19,932 bases of DNA from SBAX01 sp043806315. GTDB lineage: Bacteria; Planctomycetota; Phycisphaerae; UBA1845. Below, piece by piece: positions 1 through 8,355 of the stretch. Under the pieces are notes generated by a model. The model was given only the letters and a program-made list of their open reading frames with translations. It was not told the origin of the DNA and ran no database searches. The position numbers were made by a program, and so were the translations under genes. Where the stretch lies: NCBI GenBank assembly GCA_043806315.1, contig JAZDHF010000149.1, positions 1 to 19,932 on the forward strand, written 5' to 3'. Within the stretch, counting starts at the first letter, position 1. The number at the start of each line of letters is the position of its first letter.

Positions 1-120
1 AAGGGCATCAAGATCACCGACCAACAGATGGAAGACATCAATCTACAGCCCCACGCCACGCATCCGCAGTGGAACTATACCATCCGGTCTCGGACGGACC
101 GCAACGCTCGGAAAAGGTAA
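1..120 (+). CDS. Transposase C-terminus, probably ISAzo13 family (partial, runs in from left edge)
   Basis: Reading frame 1 is open from the first base to a TAA at 118-120 and encodes 39 residues. The peptide starts KGIKITDQQMEDINL and ends with a WNYTIRSR-type segment followed by a basic tail. A GIK[IV]-[ST]-D-[EQ]-QM motif followed by a PxWNYTI motif is what I recall from the C-terminus of ISAzo13-type DDE transposases. The family call rests on recall and not on a search. The catalytic part lies outside the window. The gene just beyond it on the opposite strand is interrupted, which fits an insertion-sequence end here. Confidence 0.7.
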   Translation, partial: KGIKITDQQMEDINLQPHATHPQWNYTIRSRTDRNARKR

Positions 121-145
121 AAGTTATTTATTGCAGACTCCTAAG
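1..145 (+). mobile_element. Right end of an insertion sequence (approximate boundary)
   Basis: The transposase tail stops at 120, and host-like coding sequence on the minus strand is recognisable only from about 150 upward. The right terminal repeat and the target-site junction must therefore lie within about 121-150. I cannot place the terminal repeat exactly because the left end of the element is outside the window. The boundary is an inference from where the disrupted minus-strand gene loses family resemblance. Confidence 0.5.
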
Positions 146-320
146 TGCACGGAATCGCCTGCATGTCGGCCCCGGCATGTTCCCGGTAGAACCCAAACTT
201 CGCAAGCTCCGGATGAACGCTGCGCTCCAGCCGCTCGGGCCGCATTTCATAGAAAGCTTCACAATAATCCAACACTGCCCGCTGGACCGCAACCTGGTCA
301 CGACTCTTGTCTTTGCTCAT
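141..320 (-). pseudogene. Truncated NTF2-fold / lumazine-binding-like protein, N-terminal fragment
   Basis: An ATG at 318-320 opens a frame beginning MSKDKSRDQVAVQRAVLDYC. It continues with an AFYEMRPERLERSVHPELAK-type segment and then FGFYRE. The pattern Y-x-E-x-x-Y-x-x-x-[PA]-E-R-[ML]-E-R-x-[LV]-H-P-E-L-A-K is typical of putative lumazine-binding / SnoaL-like NTF2-fold proteins (about 120-150 residues). Only about 55 native residues remain before the frame meets the insertion-sequence end and stops at 141. The start lies 10 bases after the stop of the upstream membrane glycosyltransferase gene, with GGA in the ribosome-binding position, so it was probably co-translated with it. The product is presumably inactive because most of the fold is missing. 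Its original substrate cannot be told. Confidence 0.6.
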
Positions 321-330
321 AATTCCATTC

Positions 331-1623
331 TCACGGCTTCTCAACTGACCGTCCATCGCGCGCACGATCGAGCCAATGCCCACACTCGGCTCCTGCCAGC
401 ATGAGCAGTATCCAGTCGATCGGCACGCGGTAGCGAGGCATGTAGGGCACGACATAGTACACTAGCGGAAACAGAGCCAGCGGGAGTAGCACCGCGGCGC
501 GCTGCGCTCTGGACATGCCCGGGAAGACACGCCGCGCCCCCATTGCGGCCAGCACCGTCAATACGGTGATGAATACGGCCACGCCGGGCGAGTGCCTGGG
601 TCCAAACCAGACGTGCAGGAAGCGCGCAGCAGCGAGGCGAAGAAACTCCGCAGGACGAGATCCGACCCACCCCAGGGCTTCTTGCCGAGCTTGGCGCATG
701 TATTCCATCTCCCCCAGTTCAGCCACTAGCCGCGCCTCGCCCTGGTTGACCACAGGATGACGCTGTGCCCGCCCTTCGCGGTGATTCATCGCGGCTTCCT
801 CGGCCGTCGCGCCCTCGTGGTTGCCCATGCGCAGCTCCAAGCCGAAGTTGCTGCGGATGAAGAACCATTCGCCGAAGGCGACATAGTTGCGCAAGGTCCA
901 AGGCGCACAGGCAAGGACAATGCCGAGGACAATCAGCGCCGGGCCGAGTCGGGATCGGCTCCGGCGGGTCGACCATGCCTCGAACGCCAGACAGCCTAGC
1001 CACACCGAAAGCAGTGCGGGAGCGAGGTGAAGCGCGATGCCGAAGCCAAGACCGATGCAAAGCGAATTGGCGGACGTCGCATGCCCAGCCTTCCAACGTC
1101 GGACCAGCGCTACGAGCAACAGGCCCAGGGCGATCGCGGTCAGGGGTTCGTTGCTTGTCCAACCGACTACCTCTTCGCTCCCTTGATACGGGATCAGCGC
1201 CCCAGCCAACCCTCCAATCAGTCCGGCCCGGCGCCGCAAACCCAATCGCTCACCCAGCCAAGGCATCAGGGCGTACATCGTGCAGTAGATTGTGACGTGC
1301 AAGAGACAGCGGGCGTAGCCGGCGGCAAGCGTAAAGCCGAATGTCTTGTATAGAAGCGCGACGAGAAACGTATTGAGCGGTAGGGGGTGGGCCGTCGGGC
1401 CGGAAGGCACAAGATACGGATCGGCATAGCGCCCCGTCTCATGAAGCGAGAGCGCCACTCTGCCGCCTTCGTTGATAGTGTCTGGGTAGATCCACCGTTG
1501 CGGAGTCATTCCGGAGAACAGGATCGTGCCGCGAACGAGGAAGGCGACGAGAAAGATCAACACCCATGTGCGCACCCGAAATCGGTGCGTGCAGCCAAAC
1601 TCGGTTCGGTTATTCGGTCGCAT
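331..1623 (-). CDS. Multi-pass membrane glycosyltransferase-like protein (GT-C / ArnT-PMT-like)
   Basis: This encodes about 430 residues with roughly nine to eleven hydrophobic segments. The first (WVLIFLVAFLVRGTILF) is followed by an acidic loop containing WIYPDTINEGG, the place where GT-C enzymes carry their acidic catalytic residue. Later there is APWTLRNYVAFGEWFFIRSN and a long loop with GLELRMGNHEGA, a combination I know from bacterial integral-membrane glycosyltransferases of the ArnT/PMT-related kind that use polyprenyl-linked sugars. Donor and acceptor cannot be deduced. I chose the ATG at 1621-1623 because a GGGAG lies about 8 bases upstream. A second ATG at 1657-1659 would add 12 basic residues but has a poorer site. 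It lies downstream of glnA on the same strand and directly ahead of the broken NTF2-fold gene. Confidence 0.6.
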   Translation of the reverse strand: MRPNNRTEFGCTHRFRVRTWVLIFLVAFLVRGTILFSGMTPQRWIYPDTINEGGRVALSLHETGRYADPYLVPSGPTAHPLPLNTFLVALLYKTFGFTLAAGYARCLLHVTIYCTMYALMPWLGERLGLRRRAGLIGGLAGALIPYQGSEEVVGWTSNEPLTAIALGLLLVALVRRWKAGHATSANSLCIGLGFGIALHLAPALLSVWLGCLAFEAWSTRRSRSRLGPALIVLGIVLACAPWTLRNYVAFGEWFFIRSNFGLELRMGNHEGATAEEAAMNHREGRAQRHPVVNQGEARLVAELGEMEYMRQARQEALGWVGSRPAEFLRLAAARFLHVWFGPRHSPGVAVFITVLTVLAAMGARRVFPGMSRAQRAAVLLPLALFPLVYYVVPYMPRYRVPIDWILLMLAGAECGHWLDRARDGRSVEKP

Positions 1624-1735
1624 CGGACATCTCCCAGCTAGCGACCGTTTGACCGGCATTCAACCGACCCAAGTAAGCCGGCGCCCGGCAAGCGTCGCGG
1701 ATCTGGCTGCAATTCGCGCCAGTTTGCCCGAGGAA

Positions 1736-1942
1736 TCAGCCAAATCTTCTTTCCAACAAATTGGGCACGACGCTTTCTGCCGGACTCCGAACGGGGCCCA
1801 CTTGTTGCCCCACGAGCATGGTCGGCTCTTTTTGTTCGATCGCGGCGATCACCCACGTTGCGCCGGGCGTGGCGGCACTCGGCCAGATCTTGTTGAACAC
1901 GATCACGTGCGCAACGGAGAGAACGACAACGGCTAGAGGCAT
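1736..1942 (-). CDS. Possible small membrane-anchored protein, 68 residues, unrecognised
   Basis: This frame fits between glnA (stop at 1968) and the glycosyltransferase gene. It starts MPLAVVVLSVAHVIVFNKIW, a hydrophobic helix that could be a signal anchor. It then has a polar tail with ATWVIAAIEQKEPTMLVGQQ and ends in LLERRFG. A start 25 bases past the glnA stop and the single N-terminal hydrophobic segment favour a real gene. No clear Shine-Dalgarno sequence precedes it and I know no family for it. If it is not coding, the roughly 340 bases from 1624 to 1967 are a transcribed spacer. Confidence 0.35.
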   Translation of the reverse strand: MPLAVVVLSVAHVIVFNKIWPSAATPGATWVIAAIEQKEPTMLVGQQVGPVRSPAESVVPNLLERRFG

Positions 1943-1967
1943 GCGGCGCTGGTTCACGGCGCACACG

Positions 1968-3386
1968 TCAGGCGTCGAGATACAACTCGTATTCGTACGG
2001 ATGCGGTCGCCGGGCCATCTCGATCGTCTCGTCGCGGCGCTTGACCGCAATCCAGTTCTCAAGAAAAGACGAAGTGAAGACGCCGCCTTTGGTGAGGAAA
2101 TGCTGATCCGCGGCCAGCGCATACAGAGCCGCACCCAGGGACAGCGGCAACGGCGTGATGCCCTCCCGAAACGCGGCGTCCTGCCGGGCAATGTCGACGT
2201 CAAACGGGCCGAAGTGCCGACTTCTGATGTCGATCTGCGAGGCGATCCCATCCAGCCCAGCCATCAACATCGCCGCCAGCATCAGGTACACGTTGCCCGT
2301 GGCGTCGGGTGGTCGGTACTCAATCCTCTTTTCGGGGGGCGAGACGGCGTAGCGCGGAACGCGAATCGCCGCCGAACGATTGGCGATGGAGAAAAACAGG
2401 TACACCGGGGCCTCGAAGCCCGGAACCAGCCGCTTGAAGGAGTTAGTGGAAGGGTTCGTCAACCCGGTCAGAGCGCACCCGTGCGTAAGCAACCCGCCGA
2501 TGTACCGGAGAGCCGTCGGACTCAGGTGCGCGTACGCCGCGTCGCTCGGGTCGAAAAAGAGCGGCTGACCGGCGCGATCCAACTTCTGATGAACGTGCAT
2601 GCCGTTGCCGGCCTCGCCGAACACGGGCTTGGGCATGAATGTCGCGAGCTTGCCGTGCCGTGCGGCCACGTTCTTGACAACGTATTTGACGAGCATCGCC
2701 TGATCCGCCGCGCGAACAAGATCCGCCAGACACACTTCGATCTCGCACTGCCCACAAGCGCCGACCTCGTGATGGTGGTAGCGAACCGCCACTCCCATCT
2801 GCTCCAGAATCGAGGATATCTCCGAACGGATATCGTGCAGGCGTTCGGTCGGGGGCGTGAGCAGGTACGCCTGTCGGGGGGCCGCCGGCGTATTGGATCC
2901 GTCACTGCGGGCCTCCGACGACCCGATCTCTACGGACATGCGCAACGGTTCGTTCACGAACCGCAGGCTGTCGAAGACGTAGAACTCGAACTCCGGGGCC
3001 ATCAGCGACTGGTCCGCGATCCGAGTGGAGCGCAGGTACTCGACCGCCCGCTGGGCAACGGCGCGCGGGTCGCTCCCCAGGGGCTCCTTGGTATCCGCCC
3101 GCGCGGTCGTGCATATAAAGCTCAGCGTCGGCGCGTGAAAGAACGGATCGACGAAGGCGGCGGTCGGATCGGGAATCGCCACCACGTCGCCGTCTTCCAC
3201 GTTGGTGAAGCCCGAGCCGGACGAACCGTCGAAGCCCACACCCTCCTCAAAATACGACGCCGGGAAACGCGTCGCGGGAATGGTGATGTGGAGCCAGCGC
3301 CCGCCGATTCCGCAGACCTTGAGATCGACCATTTCCACGTGGCTTTTGGCGATATAGTCCAGGGCTTCGGTACTCTTCGAGAACAT
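1968..3386 (-). CDS. glnA: Glutamine synthetase, type I
   Basis: It condenses glutamate and ammonia to glutamine with ATP in the cytoplasm. The 472 residues carry the family motifs in order: DGSSGSGF at 53-60, EFEFYVFD around 132-139, the metal-binding HHEVGACGQCEI at 205-216, the ATP-binding MPKPVFGEAGNGMHVHQ at 251-267, NPSTNSFKRLVPGFEAPV at 311-328 and RIEYRPPD at 354-361. The C-terminus ends YEYELYLDA, like compact GSI enzymes. Where E. coli has the adenylylated tyrosine (NLYDLP), this protein reads GPFDVD, so adenylylation is unlikely. I chose the ATG at 3384-3386 because GGAGG sits 9 bases upstream. The ATG at 3393-3395 directly abuts that site. A sigma-54 promoter lies about 70 bases upstream. 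Confidence 0.93.
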   Translation of the reverse strand: MFSKSTEALDYIAKSHVEMVDLKVCGIGGRWLHITIPATRFPASYFEEGVGFDGSSGSGFTNVEDGDVVAIPDPTAAFVDPFFHAPTLSFICTTARADTKEPLGSDPRAVAQRAVEYLRSTRIADQSLMAPEFEFYVFDSLRFVNEPLRMSVEIGSSEARSDGSNTPAAPRQAYLLTPPTERLHDIRSEISSILEQMGVAVRYHHHEVGACGQCEIEVCLADLVRAADQAMLVKYVVKNVAARHGKLATFMPKPVFGEAGNGMHVHQKLDRAGQPLFFDPSDAAYAHLSPTALRYIGGLLTHGCALTGLTNPSTNSFKRLVPGFEAPVYLFFSIANRSAAIRVPRYAVSPPEKRIEYRPPDATGNVYLMLAAMLMAGLDGIASQIDIRSRHFGPFDVDIARQDAAFREGITPLPLSLGAALYALAADQHFLTKGGVFTSSFLENWIAVKRRDETIEMARRPHPYEYELYLDA

Positions 3387-3454
3387 AGCCGGCATCCTCC
3401 GACAGCGGGGGCGGGCTTCTCAACCGCGAGGAACCCTCTTCATCGCCTGGGACC

Positions 3455-3470
3455 TGCAATTGTCGTGCCG
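3455..3470 (-). promoter_or_regulatory. Sigma-54 (RpoN) promoter of glnA
   Basis: Read on the minus strand, 3470-3455 is CGGCACG-ACAA-TTGCA. The sigma-54 consensus is TGGCACG-N4-TTGC[A/T], so 11 of 12 defined positions match, including the invariant GG and GC with correct spacing. Transcription would start near 3444, giving a leader of about 60 bases to the glnA ATG at 3386. Control of glnA by sigma-54 and an enhancer-binding protein is well known in other bacteria. No clear upstream NtrC-type dyad was found between 3471 and 3727. Confidence 0.75.
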
Positions 3471-3727
3471 CAACTCACACCGTGCCCCCAACCTTTGGCC
3501 CTGACCACGCCACCCCTTCATCCCACCTTCATAAGAGGACAGAGGGGGCCGGCACCGGAGGGGTATTCGGGGTGGACAGGGCGGAGACATCGTGACGCAT
3601 CCTTTTCCGACAGGCCCGCGCCCGTTGATCCTGGCATCGAAACTCGCCGGTCGAGCGCCAAGCTGAGCCGCCCCACCGCGGCCGGCGCATCGGCATTCCG
3701 CAACTCGGCGGTTGGCACTCGCAGCGC
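3471..3727. other. Non-coding spacer between the RND pump gene and the glnA promoter
   Basis: Together with the glnA leader, this makes about 340 bases without a convincing gene. The minus-strand frames here are basic, arginine-rich and lack any family resemblance. A GC-rich stretch at 3540-3580 contains GGCACC followed by GGGGTA, which only partly resembles an NtrC half-site pair. No intrinsic terminator with a T-run was seen after the pump gene. Confidence 0.5.
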
Positions 3728-6700
3728 TCAACGATCGTCCGCGACAGGCTCCATCTGCTCAGACCGGACACGACCCGTCGAGACGAGCCGTTCATGGCCG
3801 TCGTCTCCTGACTGGGAATCGACCGCCTCGGCAACGAGCGGCTGCTCCATCAGGCCCGCGTGGGCGTGACCCTCGTAGTGCGAAGAAAAGAACGGAACAC
3901 GGTTCAGCACTTTCTCCTGAAACACTTCAAAGTACAAATAGATTACGGGGGTCACATAGAGCGTAATCAATTGGCTGACCGCCAACCCGCCTACGATGAC
4001 CAATCCGAGAGGCCGCCGGCTCGCGCCGTCCGCACCCCAGCCAAAGGCAATCGGAACCGCCCCCATCACCGCCGCCAACGTTGTCATGATGATGGGTCGA
4101 AACCGGTCCATGCTCGCGTCGTGAATCGACTGTTCGGCGGTTTCGCCTTGGGCCACACGTTGAATCGCGAAGTCGACGATCATGATCCCGTTTTTCTTTA
4201 CAATACCCATCAGCATGAATAACCCGATGAACGCATACAGCGAAGCCGCCTGGCCAAACAGGTGCAGCGTAAGCAGCCCGCCGACCAGCGCCGTCGGAAG
4301 CGTGGAGAGCACGGTCATCGGGTGCAGGTAGCTCTCGTAGAGGATGGCGAGAATCACGTACATCACGAAAACGGCCAGCGCCATCAGGATGCTCAGGCTG
4401 CGAATCGTGCTGCGGAACGTCAGCGCCTCGCCCTGGAACTCGCCGCGAAGCTGAGGCGGAACGACCTCGCGGGTAACGTTCTCCATAAACCGCACGGCGT
4501 CGCCGATCGGCACACCGGGCATCAGGTTGAAGTTGAGCGTCACACTGGTGAACTGGTTCAGGTGGTTCACGGCCTGCGGACCGAGCACCTGTTCCCATCG
4601 CGCCACTGCCGACAAGGGAATCATGTTCCTACCGTCGTCACTGCGAACGTACAGCAAGCCGAGATCTTCCGGTTGGGTGCGGGCCATGTCCTCGACTTCC
4701 AGAATCACCTGATATTGGTCTTCCGGCCTTTTGATCAGGTATACGTAATTCTGGCTGTACGCGTGGCGGAGCAGGTTTTCAATTTGCGAAGCCGACACGC
4801 CGTACATGGCCGCCTTATCACGAAGGATGTCGATCTTCAGGCTTGGCGTACTCTGGTAGAGGTCGGAAATGGCGGTGGCGAATAGTCTGCCCTGTTCCTG
4901 GCGAAGACGCTCGAGCAAGTTCCGGCTGACCGCATAGACCTCCGTAGCACTGATTCCGGACAGCGTGTATGCGAACTGCCCGGCCTGGTTCCCAGTGGCG
5001 CCCGTCGAGATTTCGAGCACCGGGTTGGGCGCTAGCACGGCGAAGACGCCCGGTACACTCATCGCGATCGCTCCCATTAGCTGCCCGGCCACCACCTGGA
5101 TTGGAGGGCGCTCGCCCGGCGGGTTCAGAAACGCCAGCATGAATCCCTGGTTGGACGACAGAAACTGGCTGATGCCGGTCGCTGTAAAGGTCATCCTGAC
5201 GGCTTGGTTGGACTGCAACGCCTCCTCCGCCCGGAGTTGAAACTGGTGCATCTGGTCGGGTGATGCGCCTTCCTGTGCGATCATCAAGCCGCGGATGAAC
5301 GAGCTGTCGCCGATGGGAAGAAACGCCTTGGGCACAAGGAACAAAAGCCAGATGGTCCCCGCAAGGCAGACCGCCCACACGGACGCGGATACCCACCGGT
5401 GTCGCAGGAAAAACCAAAGCGAATGCCCGTACGCCGCGAGCACGCGCCGTTCGACCAAACCGATCGTTCGTTCGACCCACGTCTTCTTCGTCCCCTGTCC
5501 GCGCCGGCCCAGAAGCCGCGCACACATGAGCGGCGTGAGCGCCAGCGACACAATCCCACTGGCGAGGATCGCCGCCACGATCGTGACGGCAAACTCGCGG
5601 AAGATTCGCCCGATCAGTTCGCCCATGAACACGAGCGGAAGGAACACGGCTGCCAGTGACAGGGTCATCGAGAGGATCGTGAAACTGATCTCCCGCGCGC
5701 TACGCACCGCGGCTTGGCTCGCGCTCTCGCCATAGCGCTCCATCCGCCGAACAGTGTTTTCGAGGAAGACGATCGCATCGTCCACCAGGAATCCGACCGC
5801 CAAGGTCAGGGCCATGAGCGAAAGGTTGTCAAGACTATAGCCGAGTATGTCCATGGCGATGAACGTGAGCAGCAGCGACAAAGGCATCGCTACGACCGGA
5901 ATCAACGTGTCGACCGCGCGGCCCAGGAAGGCAAAAATGACCACGACGACCAGCAGAAATGCGATGAAGAGCGTCTCCTTCACGTCCCTGACGCTACGCA
6001 CAATTGATGCAGACCGGTCGTAGATCGGGACAATCGAGACGGATCCCGGCAACTGCTGGGAGATCTCGGGAAGCAGCATCTTGACCGAGTTAGCCACTTC
6101 CACGGCGTTCGAGCCGGTTTGTCGGAAGACGGCCAAGACCACGGTGGCCTTGGGCACCTCCTTGCCGCGGACCCAGAAACGCATTCTCACGCGCTCATCC
6201 TGCACGGAATCAACCGCGGTCGCGACATCCTTGAGGTAGATCGGCAATCCGTCCTTGGCGCCGATGATGAGGTCGTTGTAGGCATCGGCCCGGTCAAGCT
6301 GTCCTTGGGGCTGCAATAGGAACGTGCGGTTCGGCCCGTCAATCTGACCCGCACCCTGATAGGACGTGCCTTCACGGATTGCGTTTGCCAAGTCGTCGAT
6401 TGTCATTCCCCGCGTGGCCAGCGCGGACGGATTCCCCTTGATGCGGATCGCCGACTTGGTGCCATAGACCGCGACCTGACTGACGCCGCTCAGAATACTA
6501 ATGCGCTGCCCGACCTGGGTATTGGCCAGGTCATAGATCTGTCCCTGAGTCATACTGTCGCTGGTCAGCGCGACGTAGAGGATCGGCTGATCGTTCGGAT
6601 TGGTCTTCGTGAAAGTCGGCGGACTCGGCAAGTCGATCGGCAGACGACCCGTTGCCCGGCTGATGGCCGCCTGCACGTCGGTCGCGGCGGCATCGATGCT

Positions 6701-6997
6701 CTTGGAGAGTGCGAACTGCAGCGTCAAGATGCAGAACCCCTGCGTACTGCGGCTGGTGATGAGCTGCAGACCGGCGATTTGCATGAACTGCCGCTCAAGC
6801 GGCGTGGCGATATTCGCGGCGATGGTGTCCGGGCTGGCGCCGGGATAGCCGACGGCCACTTGGATCACGGGATAGTCGACGGCCGGCAGGTCGTTAACCG
6901 GGAGTCGCCAATAAGCGAGCGCGCCGAACAAGACGGCTGAGACGGTGACCACCACGGTCATAACCGGCCGACGGATAAAGAATTCGGAGAAGCTCAC
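3728..6997 (-). CDS. Efflux RND transporter permease, HAE-1 / MdtB-MexF-like
   Basis: This is the proton-driven inner-membrane pump of a tripartite export system. The 1089 residues begin SFSEFFIRRPVMTVVVTVS (TM1) and show the RND layout of two six-helix halves with two large periplasmic loops. The proton-relay aspartates are in GFLVDDAIVFLENT (D406-D407, TM4) and the matching lysine is in MLMGIVKKNG (about 934-935, TM10). VDFAIQR follows. Length is slightly above the usual 1020-1050 because of a polar C-terminal tail from about 1045. The start is a GTG at 6995-6997. It lies 98 bases after the membrane-fusion lipoprotein gene in the same operon. No outer-membrane channel gene is in the window, so the pump probably borrows a TolC-type channel encoded elsewhere. 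The substrate is unknown. Confidence 0.93.
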   Translation of the reverse strand: MSFSEFFIRRPVMTVVVTVSAVLFGALAYWRLPVNDLPAVDYPVIQVAVGYPGASPDTIAANIATPLERQFMQIAGLQLITSRSTQGFCILTLQFALSKSIDAAATDVQAAISRATGRLPIDLPSPPTFTKTNPNDQPILYVALTSDSMTQGQIYDLANTQVGQRISILSGVSQVAVYGTKSAIRIKGNPSALATRGMTIDDLANAIREGTSYQGAGQIDGPNRTFLLQPQGQLDRADAYNDLIIGAKDGLPIYLKDVATAVDSVQDERVRMRFWVRGKEVPKATVVLAVFRQTGSNAVEVANSVKMLLPEISQQLPGSVSIVPIYDRSASIVRSVRDVKETLFIAFLLVVVVIFAFLGRAVDTLIPVVAMPLSLLLTFIAMDILGYSLDNLSLMALTLAVGFLVDDAIVFLENTVRRMERYGESASQAAVRSAREISFTILSMTLSLAAVFLPLVFMGELIGRIFREFAVTIVAAILASGIVSLALTPLMCARLLGRRGQGTKKTWVERTIGLVERRVLAAYGHSLWFFLRHRWVSASVWAVCLAGTIWLLFLVPKAFLPIGDSSFIRGLMIAQEGASPDQMHQFQLRAEEALQSNQAVRMTFTATGISQFLSSNQGFMLAFLNPPGERPPIQVVAGQLMGAIAMSVPGVFAVLAPNPVLEISTGATGNQAGQFAYTLSGISATEVYAVSRNLLERLRQEQGRLFATAISDLYQSTPSLKIDILRDKAAMYGVSASQIENLLRHAYSQNYVYLIKRPEDQYQVILEVEDMARTQPEDLGLLYVRSDDGRNMIPLSAVARWEQVLGPQAVNHLNQFTSVTLNFNLMPGVPIGDAVRFMENVTREVVPPQLRGEFQGEALTFRSTIRSLSILMALAVFVMYVILAILYESYLHPMTVLSTLPTALVGGLLTLHLFGQAASLYAFIGLFMLMGIVKKNGIMIVDFAIQRVAQGETAEQSIHDASMDRFRPIIMTTLAAVMGAVPIAFGWGADGASRRPLGLVIVGGLAVSQLITLYVTPVIYLYFEVFQEKVLNRVPFFSSHYEGHAHAGLMEQPLVAEAVDSQSGDDGHERLVSTGRVRSEQMEPVADDR

Positions 6998-7095
6998 AGG
7001 TTATGTTTCCGCTCGGGGTTCGGCGGGGCTGGATCACGCCGAGGTCAAGAACGTCATTGCCCCCTAATCCATCGTCTCGCGTAAACCATCGCACT

Positions 7096-8355
7096 CTACG
7101 GCGCGCTGGGCCGGGCGACTGTGGCGACCTCGTTGATCACGTGGACTTTCCCACCGGGGACGACGCCGATGTGCCCGGTGATGACCACCCTCTCCCCGTT
7201 CTGCAAGCCTTGTTCGACGACGGTCAGTTCGCCCAAGCGCTGGCCGAGTGTGATCGGGCGGAGCTCCGCAGTGCTCCCCGAAGTAACGACGTAAACGTAC
7301 GGGCCTTGTTGGCCGACTTGCTGGGCCTGCGCGGGAACGAGAACGGCGTTCTTCTTGGTGGTCAGAACCAGGCGCACATTTACGAACTGTCCCGGCCAGA
7401 AGTAATGATCGACGTTGGCGACCGTAGCCCGAAGCCTCACGGTCCCGGTCGCCCCGTCAACTGTGTTGTCCAAGAAAGTCAGTTCGCCTTGGCGTGGACC
7501 CGCACGGTTCTCGCTTGCGACCCCCGTCGGCACCGGCGAGCCAAGGGCCATTAACACCCGCGATGAGTCCCCGGGGAGGTCGATTTCAACACGCAAACCT
7601 CGCTCCGGCGATTCGCCCAACTCCAGACCACGGGCGGCGATGTACTTCATAACCGTTCCCAGGTCGTTGTCCGTCACGGTGAACTCGGCGTAGATCGGGT
7701 CCAACCGCCGAATGACCTGAATCGGTGCGTCGTTCGCCTTCACGACATTGCCCGGGTCGACCGATCGCGCGCCGGCGCGCCCGTCGATCGGAGAGAGAAT
7801 CTTCGTGTATTCGAGATTCAGCTCGGCCGTCTTGAGCGCCGCCTCGGCTGCCGCAACCTGGGCCTCGGTCACGGCAAGAGCGACTCTGTCGCGGTCAAAC
7901 TCCAACTGGTTGGCGGCGCCTTGAGACGCCAGGTCTTGCATGCGCTTGAACTCAATCCGCGACAGGTCCAGGTCCGCCCTGTTCTCCGTAAGCGTCGCCG
8001 CGGCGGCGGCCAAAGCAGCCTCGAAGGGGCGGGGGTCGATCTCGAACAGCGGGGCGCCCCTCTTCACGTACTCGCCATCGCCTACGTGGGCGGCAACCAG
8101 CTTTCCGCCGACCTGCGGGACGATCGACACGACCTCGACAGCCACGGTCTTCCCGATTGCATCAAGATAAACAGGAACATCCTGCGTAATCGCGGTCGCA
8201 AGCGTGACTTGGGGCGGAGGGCGGTCGGGCGACTGCGTGGTCTTCCCATCGTCGCGTCCGCATCCGACCCAAGTCAATGACGTAACGAACAAGAAGATCT
8301 GCACAGAGACACGCGTCATACGCGTGCAATGAATGCGCGGCATAACACCAATCAC
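7096..8355 (-). CDS. RND efflux periplasmic adaptor (membrane fusion lipoprotein, MdtA/AcrA-like)
   Basis: The adaptor links the RND permease to an outer-membrane channel. It has an N-terminal hydrophobic segment ending TSLTWVGCG with a lipobox-like cysteine at residue 32. Tryptophan at -3 is unusual, so lipidation is probable but not certain. Next is a barrel-sandwich half (VSIVPQVGGKLVAAHVGDGE), then an alpha-hairpin rich in alanine, glutamate and arginine around 110-180. The second lipoyl half follows (LEYTKILSPIDGRAGARSVD), then beta-barrel and membrane-proximal domains (FWPGQFVNVRLVL, GPYVYVV). The 419-residue length is typical. The GTG start at 8353-8355 overlaps the tetR stop codon (GTGA), and GGAG lies 10 bases upstream, so it is translationally coupled to the repressor. 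ATGs at 8343 and 8319 are weaker alternatives. Confidence 0.9.
   Translation of the reverse strand: MIGVMPRIHCTRMTRVSVQIFLFVTSLTWVGCGRDDGKTTQSPDRPPPQVTLATAITQDVPVYLDAIGKTVAVEVVSIVPQVGGKLVAAHVGDGEYVKRGAPLFEIDPRPFEAALAAAAATLTENRADLDLSRIEFKRMQDLASQGAANQLEFDRDRVALAVTEAQVAAAEAALKTAELNLEYTKILSPIDGRAGARSVDPGNVVKANDAPIQVIRRLDPIYAEFTVTDNDLGTVMKYIAARGLELGESPERGLRVEIDLPGDSSRVLMALGSPVPTGVASENRAGPRQGELTFLDNTVDGATGTVRLRATVANVDHYFWPGQFVNVRLVLTTKKNAVLVPAQAQQVGQQGPYVYVVTSGSTAELRPITLGQRLGELTVVEQGLQNGERVVITGHIGVVPGGKVHVINEVATVARPSAP

Noticed and set aside
1761..3869. A very long plus-strand open frame (about 700 codons) opposite glnA
   Set aside because: It is arginine/histidine-rich and has no family resemblance. 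It lies antisense to a gene with full glutamine synthetase motifs, and long antisense frames are common in GC-rich DNA.
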